A stretch of 23,121 bases of DNA from Deltaproteobacteria bacterium. Lineage in GTDB: Bacteria; Myxococcota; B64-G9. The stretch spans positions 1-23,121 of the forward strand of contig QMME01000014.1 in assembly GCA_003647095.1 (NCBI GenBank), written 5' to 3'. The notes under the pieces are model-generated. The model was not told where the DNA came from and did not search any database. It saw only the letters and a list, made by a program, of their open reading frames with translations. Positions 13,598-18,272 of this stretch are shown here, piece by piece (the stretch's first letter is position 1; every line of letters begins with the position of its first letter). A program made the position numbers and the translations under genes.

Positions 13598-14410
13598 TCA
13601 GCGCCCCAGGGAACCACCTCCTCCGGTTGGCAGGCGGATGATCTGGAAGGTGCGCTCGCGGATTTTCTTCAGGGCTTTGACGCGCTCGCCGGTCAACAGG
13701 GTCTCGATGGTGGCCCGGCCCCTTTCTTCCTGTTCACCGATGTCTTCGGGATTACGCAGGGAAAGATGAAGACTGCCCAGCTTGGCAGCCAGTATCAATA
13801 TCTCCGCCTCTTCCGGCAGTACCAGCACGGTAATGGTACTGTAGTTCTTCTTGGAGTCATCCACCAGGGCCATGTTGGTGTTGCCGGTGATGGAGCCGGT
13901 GGCCAGGACGATGATGTTCTGCATCAACGTCACCGTAACCAGGCCTTCGCCCTTGTTGTCGGGAAAGGTACCCAGAATGTCCACGTGATCGTTGGGCCTG
14001 ACCCAACCTGCCACCGACGCCGCCCCGGAAATCGACAGGCTGATGGCCCGCCCCCGCTTGCGCACGATGCTGCTCAGACGCTCGAAGGAACCCTCGGAGC
14101 GAAAGTGGCTCCAGAGGATGAGATCACCGCGCTGCAGCGGTACCATCAGCTTCTGGCCGACGACCTTCTCGAACTGCTTGGGATCCACCACGCTGGGAGT
14201 GACGAACTGCTCGGGCATCTCGTGCTGGGCTACCATGTCCCACTCCAGCACCGTCCCCTCGCGGATGTCGCGGTTGGCCACCACCACGGGCACCAGATTC
14301 CAGCCTTCCTTGACCTTCTCCTCCTGGCGCTTCATGGTCTTGTAGGCAATCAGTGCGGCCAGGAGACCCAGTACCAGGGCGATGACGATGGGAGCCTTGC
14401 CTTTCAGCAT
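13598..14410 (-). CDS. cpaB: Flp pilus assembly protein CpaB/RcpC (SAF domain)
   Basis: 270 residues. A single N-terminal membrane helix (about 7-24) is followed by a SAF domain (about 43-105) with the typical VVVANRDIREGTVL and GDLILWSHF segments. A periplasmic C-terminal region follows, including GWVRPNDHVDILGTF and a degradation-like LPEEAEILILAAKLG strand-helix. In known Tad systems CpaB/RcpC is a periplasmic protein that helps assemble or anchor the outer-membrane secretin. No secretin gene is seen. The ATG has AAGGAG 8 bases upstream. It is the first gene of the nine-gene operon, with a candidate promoter about 100 bases upstream. Confidence 0.92.
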   Translation of the reverse strand: MLKGKAPIVIALVLGLLAALIAYKTMKRQEEKVKEGWNLVPVVVANRDIREGTVLEWDMVAQHEMPEQFVTPSVVDPKQFEKVVGQKLMVPLQRGDLILWSHFRSEGSFERLSSIVRKRGRAISLSISGAASVAGWVRPNDHVDILGTFPDNKGEGLVTVTLMQNIIVLATGSITGNTNMALVDDSKKNYSTITVLVLPEEAEILILAAKLGSLHLSLRNPEDIGEQEERGRATIETLLTGERVKALKKIRERTFQIIRLPTGGGGSLGR

Positions 14411-14551
14411 TGGATAGTCTCCTTGAGGTTTGAGTCAACCGGCTTAACCCCGCCGTGGCATCTGCCCGGTTGTTGCCGGCCGGGTTCAAGCCGATGAATA
14501 CCTTGTATTTTCTATCGCAATGGGGGCAGAAGTGTCAAAGCTTTTCGTGTT
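14411..14551 (-). promoter_or_regulatory. Promoter and leader of the cpaB operon
   Basis: Intergenic stretch of 141 bases between the zinc-ribbon gene and cpaB. On the minus strand TTGACA (14533-14538) is separated by 18 bases from TAGAAA (14509-14514, 4/6 match). This leaves a leader of roughly 90 bases with several short GC-rich inverted repeats, but no clear terminator or recognised riboswitch. The upstream gene may also read through. Confidence 0.5.
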
Positions 14552-14803
14552 CTAGTGCACTCGATCACGGGGAAAGGTGTAGTCGTTGCCACAGTTGAGA
14601 CAGCGATAACTCTCGAGGATGGCACCCTCGGCATCCTTGGTACAGCGATAGCTTTCAGGGTCGATCTCCTCCCCGCAATCGGGACAGAGATGGGCTCCCA
14701 GGAAACGCAGGTGGGCAATCTTCTTGCGACCCTCTTCGTCTGGTCGGTTGCGGACCCGACGACAGGTCCGCAGGTATTCGCGCAGGAGCAGGTATCCCTT
14801 CAC
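14552..14803 (-). CDS. Small zinc-ribbon protein
   Basis: 83 residues from a GTG at 14803, with GAGG about 7 bases upstream, starting 2 bp after the stop of the DUF2085 gene. The N-terminal third is basic and helical (about residues 3-30). The C-terminal part has two Cys pairs, CPDC (40-43) and CLNC (68-71), plus Cys54, giving a four-Cys zinc ribbon. The family is not recognised. A nucleic-acid or protein-binding adaptor role is possible. It is the last gene of the MshEN cluster and directly precedes the cpaB promoter. Confidence 0.7.
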   Translation of the reverse strand: MKGYLLLREYLRTCRRVRNRPDEEGRKKIAHLRFLGAHLCPDCGEEIDPESYRCTKDAEGAILESYRCLNCGNDYTFPRDRVH

Positions 14804-14805
14804 GA

Positions 14806-15285
14806 CTAGCCTCGCTGCAACCGCCAGTGGCGTATCACCTCGACCAGCAACACGAACACCGCCAGTCCCAGCAATTGTAGCACCACCGGCAGGCAAAAGG
14901 GTGCTATCATGTTCAGGTACACCGTGCGTGACAGGGAAACGCCCAGTAACACCCCGCTCAACGACCTCCAGCCGTTTCCCCAGCGGGAAGACCGGCCCAA
15001 CCGGTGACGAGCCCAGTCGACCAGGGCCGGCCAGCCGGGCAATCCCAGCCAGACGATGTCCCATGCTCCCCGCGGCACCGGCCACAGCAACTGCAGCACG
15101 AGCACCACCAGCAGGGCCGGGTACAACCCCGAACAGCGGGCGCAGATCCACACCCGCCGGCCCGCCAGGTTGATCCGCCAGCACCTGTCGAGTTCATCGG
15201 CAAAGTGGTGTGCCAGCAGAAACCCCCACCTCCCGGGAGCTTCTTTCTTGCCACTGCGCGTGGGTTCCCCGGGTTGGCTTGCCAA
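14806..15285 (-). CDS. DUF2085 family membrane protein
   Basis: 159 residues from a TTG at 15285, 2 bp after the stop of the MshEN gene upstream. The start is uncertain because the ribosome binding site (GAAGAGA) is weak. It shows the DUF2085 hallmark CARCSGLY (Cys48 and Cys51) at the start of the first helix, then about four membrane helices (55-75, 80-90, 108-125, 130-152). The function of the family is unknown; the Cys pair next to the membrane suggests metal or redox chemistry. Confidence 0.72.
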   Translation of the reverse strand: MASQPGEPTRSGKKEAPGRWGFLLAHHFADELDRCWRINLAGRRVWICARCSGLYPALLVVLVLQLLWPVPRGAWDIVWLGLPGWPALVDWARHRLGRSSRWGNGWRSLSGVLLGVSLSRTVYLNMIAPFCLPVVLQLLGLAVFVLLVEVIRHWRLQRG

Positions 15286-15287
15286 TG

Positions 15288-16691
15288 TTACTGTCTCTTC
15301 AATTCATCCAGAAGCTCTGCCTCGGTAAAGACACCCTTGTCCAACAACAGGCGAATGATCGCCGCTACCATGTTGCTGGGCTTGATGATGTGGGGCAGGG
15401 CCGATTCATCCCGCTCTCCCTCCAGCCGCTCCAACAACCGCCCGACCTCGCTGTCGGTGGGGACCGGCGGTCGCTCTTGCTGCTCCCCTGCCGGGCCAAT
15501 GGCCGGCGCGGGGGTGATGGGTGTCGGGCTGGCCGACGCGGATAAGGCCGCGGGCTTTACCGGCTCGGACACGGGCTTTACCGGCGGAGGCGCGGGTTTT
15601 ACCGGCTCGGGCGCGGGCTTTACCGGCTCGGGTACGACCGGGGCCGGCTGGCTGCCCGCGGACGGCACAGACAGACCGACCCGCGACAGAAGTTCGTTCA
15701 TGTCGCTGGCCGTTGCCGCCCCGGCGTCAGCAGTCGTCGCCCGGGAGACATCCGGGGAGGGAGCGTTCACGCCGGCAGCGGTATCACCCGGGTCGGGCTG
15801 CAGATCTTCTGGTTCCTCGACGTCGATCACTTCCAGCTCGGGCAACTCGTCCACGGCCGATGGCACCACTTCGCTTGCCCCTGATAGTGCCTCCGGCGAA
15901 CCTAGGACCGGGAGACCGGCAGCGGTGGCAGGTGGTGTTGCCGTCGGCGTTGCCGGTGCCGCCGGTGGTGGCGTCGCCGGTGTCGCCAGTGGCGGCTTCG
16001 CCGCTGCCGGCTCCAGGGTAAGGGCGCTGACCGGCGTGGCGGCGGCGCTGGCCGGCGCCTCTTCCGCCAGCGACTCGAGCTGGGCGAAGGGATCGTCGGG
16101 ATCGAAGTCGCTGCCAGCCGGTTGCCCGGGAGGAGTCTCCAGGGTTCCGCGTACCACGATCATCTCTTCTTCGGCCCCGCCGTTCGACAGCGCCACGGCC
16201 GGGGCAGCGGAACCGTCAGCGCCTGCGAAATCTTCCGGTGCCTCCTTCAAATACCAGCGCCGGATGGCCGCCTGGATCGTGCCTTCCCCGGCCAGGACCG
16301 GGGCCGTGCGCTTGCCGGTCCTGAACCTGACCTCGCCGAGCGCTTCCAGGTTGGTGGGATCGGACATGGCCAGCACCAGCACCTCGTTGGGCCGTCCCGC
16401 CTCGCCGTCCAGGCGAACGGGAATCAGGTTGTGGCGGTTGGCCAGCTCCAGGGGAACCAGACGCAGCAGGTAATCGGGAATCTCCAGGTTGGCAATATCG
16501 ACGATCTCGACGCCGGTCTGCCGATGGACGGCCCTTACCAGGGCATCTTCGGTGACGAAGTGGTTTTCCACCAGGACCTTGCCCAGCCGGCCACCCCACT
16601 TCTTCTGGTAGCCCAGGGCCGATTTGAGCTGGAATTCATCGAGCAGCCCTTCTTCGAGTAGTATCTGCCCCAGTTGCTTCTTGGGCGGCAT
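15288..16691 (-). CDS. Stand-alone MshEN (GspE N-terminal) domain protein with long Pro/Ala-rich linker
   Basis: 467 residues. Residues 1-155 are an MshEN/T2SSE-N domain. Two tandem 24-residue motifs (starting LGQILLEEGLL and LGKVLVENHFV) are separated by the 5-residue spacer KKWGG, followed by the usual alpha/beta part (VLVLAMSDPTNLEAL). In MshE this fold binds c-di-GMP; here Gln replaces the first Arg of motif one and His replaces the second Gly of motif two, so binding may be altered. Residues about 205-410 are low-complexity Pro/Ala/Thr/Val-rich with four PVKPxxx heptads. The last 27 residues form a short helical motif (LLLDKGVFTEAELLDEL). No ATPase domain follows. ATG with AAGGAGG upstream, 1 bp after the paralogous gene. 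Confidence 0.82.
   Translation of the reverse strand: MPPKKQLGQILLEEGLLDEFQLKSALGYQKKWGGRLGKVLVENHFVTEDALVRAVHRQTGVEIVDIANLEIPDYLLRLVPLELANRHNLIPVRLDGEAGRPNEVLVLAMSDPTNLEALGEVRFRTGKRTAPVLAGEGTIQAAIRRWYLKEAPEDFAGADGSAAPAVALSNGGAEEEMIVVRGTLETPPGQPAGSDFDPDDPFAQLESLAEEAPASAAATPVSALTLEPAAAKPPLATPATPPPAAPATPTATPPATAAGLPVLGSPEALSGASEVVPSAVDELPELEVIDVEEPEDLQPDPGDTAAGVNAPSPDVSRATTADAGAATASDMNELLSRVGLSVPSAGSQPAPVVPEPVKPAPEPVKPAPPPVKPVSEPVKPAALSASASPTPITPAPAIGPAGEQQERPPVPTDSEVGRLLERLEGERDESALPHIIKPSNMVAAIIRLLLDKGVFTEAELLDELKRQ
15541..15640. repeat. 21-bp tandem repeat encoding PVKPxxx heptads
   Basis: Four units with a 21-bp period (marked by GGG[CT]TTTACCGG at about 15552, 15573, 15594 and 15615) encode the series PVKPAPE, PVKPAPP, PVKPVSE, PVKPAAL on the minus strand. 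A Lys/Pro repeat of this type forms an extended, stiff spacer. Confidence 0.8.
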
Positions 16692-16692
16692 C

Positions 16693-17349
16693 CTAGCCTC
16701 CTTGCGACTTCTGTAACACCCGGCGATATTCTTCCCGGGTAAGGTATCGCTTCTGCAGCAACATTTCCACCAGCGATTTCAGGAAGCTCACCTGGCGGCG
16801 CTGCAGCTGCTCCAGCTGCCGGCACAGTGACTCCAGCGAGGCTGACTCGTCGACACCTTCCGGCTGCCGGCCGGTACTGGCAGCACCAGCGTTGCCGGCG
16901 CCGTCGGAGTAGTACTGGCGGATGGCCCGATCGAGCGCCCGCTCGCCGGCGATGGCCACCTGCACCCGGCAGCCACAGATCCTGGCAATTTCGTCCACCA
17001 GGGACAGGTTGGCCGGATCGGCCAAGGCCACCACCAGGGTCTTTCCGGCCGCGTCGATGGCAATGGGCAAGACGTGCTTGTCGAGGGCGTACTCGGCGCC
17101 GAGCCGGCCCAGGGCCTCGGGACTGACCACCAGCCCGGAGAAATCTACTCGCGGCAAGCCCAGTTGCTTGCTGAGCGCCTTGACCAGCATGTCTTCGTCC
17201 AGGAAACCGAGATCCACCAGCACCGTCCCCAGTTTGCCACCCCACTTCTTCTGCTCCGCCAGGGCCCGGCGCAGTTGTTGCTCGGTAATCACCCCCGCCT
17301 TCAGGAGCAGTTCGCCGAGCTTCATCCTCTGTGGTGTGGTTGGCGCCAT
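16693..17349 (-). CDS. Stand-alone MshEN (GspE N-terminal) domain protein
   Basis: 218 residues; an internal ATG (residue 9) is possible since neither start has a clear ribosome binding site. The MshEN domain (about 9-155) has two tandem motifs beginning KLGELLLKAGVI and KLGTVLVDLGFL, joined by the same KKWGG spacer as the downstream paralogue, then VVALADPANLSLVDEI and DRAIRQYY. Lys stands in place of the usual first Arg in both motifs, while both Gly are kept. After a short polar linker comes a coiled segment (about 165-190) and a C-terminal motif (LLQKRYLTREEYRRVL) like that of the paralogue. Loose MshEN proteins may act as c-di-GMP-responsive adaptors for an ATPase encoded elsewhere (inference). 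It begins the MshEN, MshEN, DUF2085, zinc-ribbon gene set. Confidence 0.82.
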   Translation of the reverse strand: MAPTTPQRMKLGELLLKAGVITEQQLRRALAEQKKWGGKLGTVLVDLGFLDEDMLVKALSKQLGLPRVDFSGLVVSPEALGRLGAEYALDKHVLPIAIDAAGKTLVVALADPANLSLVDEIARICGCRVQVAIAGERALDRAIRQYYSDGAGNAGAASTGRQPEGVDESASLESLCRQLEQLQRRQVSFLKSLVEMLLQKRYLTREEYRRVLQKSQGG

Positions 17350-17404
17350 TTGCTTTGAATACTCTTATATTACAGAATGTTAACAGAGGCGCCTGGTGCT
17401 GGCA
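17350..17404 (-). promoter_or_regulatory. Putative promoter of the MshEN gene set
   Basis: A short AT-rich intergenic stretch follows the PilZ gene terminator. On the minus strand it has TATAAG (17364-17369, 5/6 match to -10) and the overlapping TAATAT, but no good -35 at the right distance. It is supported mainly by the terminator just upstream and by local AT richness. Confidence 0.35.
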
Positions 17405-17441
17405 AGAAAAACCAGCCGGGACGAACCACTATTGCCGGCTG
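17405..17441 (-). terminator. Intrinsic terminator of the PilZ gene
   Basis: On the minus strand CAGCCGG (17441-17435) and CCGGCTG (17419-17413) form a 7-bp GC-rich stem with a 15-base loop, followed by GTTTTTC. The stop codon of the PilZ gene lies in the loop, so the hairpin overlaps the gene end. The long loop makes it moderate rather than strong. Confidence 0.6.
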
Positions 17442-18079
17442 TCTGCCTTGTGGCGTTTCTCGAAATCGTTGACGAAGCGTTTCACCTTGCGCAACTCGGA
17501 CTGACCATCGAGGAAAGAAATGCCCATTCCCTGGGTATCCTCGAAATAATCGATCCAGGCCACCCGGGCCTTGATCTCCAGGCCCTTGGTGTCGCCGTCA
17601 CTCGGATAGAGGACCACCGGGAACTTGGCACCCACCGTCAGCAGTGGACCCGAGCAGCGCAGGAAGGCGCCGCCCACCGAGATGTTGCGGACCTCGGAGA
17701 CGTAATCGCCCTTGGCCGTCCGGTAGATGGCCCGGAAGCTGGCCGGAAAGCGCCGCTGGCGCCGCCGTTCCCCGGTGCCGCCGTTGCGCAGGAAGGAGAT
17801 GATGCCGTCGAGCCGGGCCCGATCCCTCTGCACCAGCTCGATGAAACAACCGGCGGGCATATCGCTTCCTCCCGCCTGTGTGCGCCGCCATACTACTCGT
17901 CCTTCCAGGAACACCGGGGAGCTGATACCAGATATGGCCACGTTCATCCCCACCCGTTCCCCCACCTGGAAACGACGAGTAGAGGGAACGAAGAAACCCA
18001 CCTGGTTCGGTTGTCGATGCAGGGCCTCCTGGAATTCATCTACCGAGTCGAACGACAACACCATGTAGCGAGGTTCCAT
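17429..18079 (-). CDS. Tandem PilZ-domain protein, likely c-di-GMP receptor
   Basis: 216 residues. The N-terminal half (about 25-85) looks like a PilZ/YcgR-N-type beta barrel without the ligand signature (VGFFVPSTRRFQVGERVGM). The C-terminal half (about 104-195) is a canonical PilZ domain: an Arg-rich RxxxR motif in ERRRQRRFPA (104-113) and the NISVGG motif (the D/NxSxxG signature) near 130-135, ending in GMGISFL. PilZ proteins bind a c-di-GMP dimer with these residues and regulate motility, pili or polysaccharide machines by protein contact. The ATG has AAGGGGGT 8 bases upstream, a good promoter and its own terminator, so it is monocistronic. It sits next to two MshEN proteins, another known c-di-GMP-binding fold. 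Confidence 0.88.
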   Translation of the reverse strand: MEPRYMVLSFDSVDEFQEALHRQPNQVGFFVPSTRRFQVGERVGMNVAISGISSPVFLEGRVVWRRTQAGGSDMPAGCFIELVQRDRARLDGIISFLRNGGTGERRRQRRFPASFRAIYRTAKGDYVSEVRNISVGGAFLRCSGPLLTVGAKFPVVLYPSDGDTKGLEIKARVAWIDYFEDTQGMGISFLDGQSELRKVKRFVNDFEKRHKADSRQ

Positions 18080-18105
18080 CTTCTACTACCCCCTTGCTCT
18101 CCGGC

Positions 18106-18134
18106 AACATAGCAGATTCAACGGGAACATTCAA
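18106..18134 (-). promoter_or_regulatory. Promoter of the PilZ gene
   Basis: On the minus strand TTGAAT (18129-18134) and TATGTT (18106-18111) are spaced by exactly 17 bases, with an extended -10 (TGC before TATGTT). The start point would be about 20 bases before the ATG. This is the best-looking vegetative-type promoter in the window by eye. Confidence 0.55.
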
Positions 18135-18272
18135 GGTGGGAAACGTCACCAATTGAAAGCGTAAGGATTACAATTCGTTTTTCTCCCGGCAGGCGGTGGA
18201 GCCGGGTACCCGTGAACAGCCGGCCGGCAAAAACCTGGCACCGGCCCCGGCCTGGAGCTACACTGCCGGATC
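18135..18272 (+). promoter_or_regulatory. Intergenic region upstream of the GT-C-like gene
   Basis: The rest of the divergent intergenic region. It contains TACAAT (5/6 match to -10) on the plus strand near 18169-18174, in a locally AT-rich stretch, without a convincing -35. About 100 bases of GC-rich leader follow before the ATG, with no clear ribosome binding site. Nothing else is recognised. Confidence 0.3.

Noticed and set aside
14461..14510. Short GC-rich inverted repeats in the cpaB leader as a riboswitch
   Set aside because: No match to a known c-di-GMP or other riboswitch core could be seen; only imperfect stems.
15004..16473. 489-residue plus-strand frame rich in Ser/Gly/Ala
   Set aside because: Antisense shadow of the Pro/Ala-rich linker of the MshEN gene.
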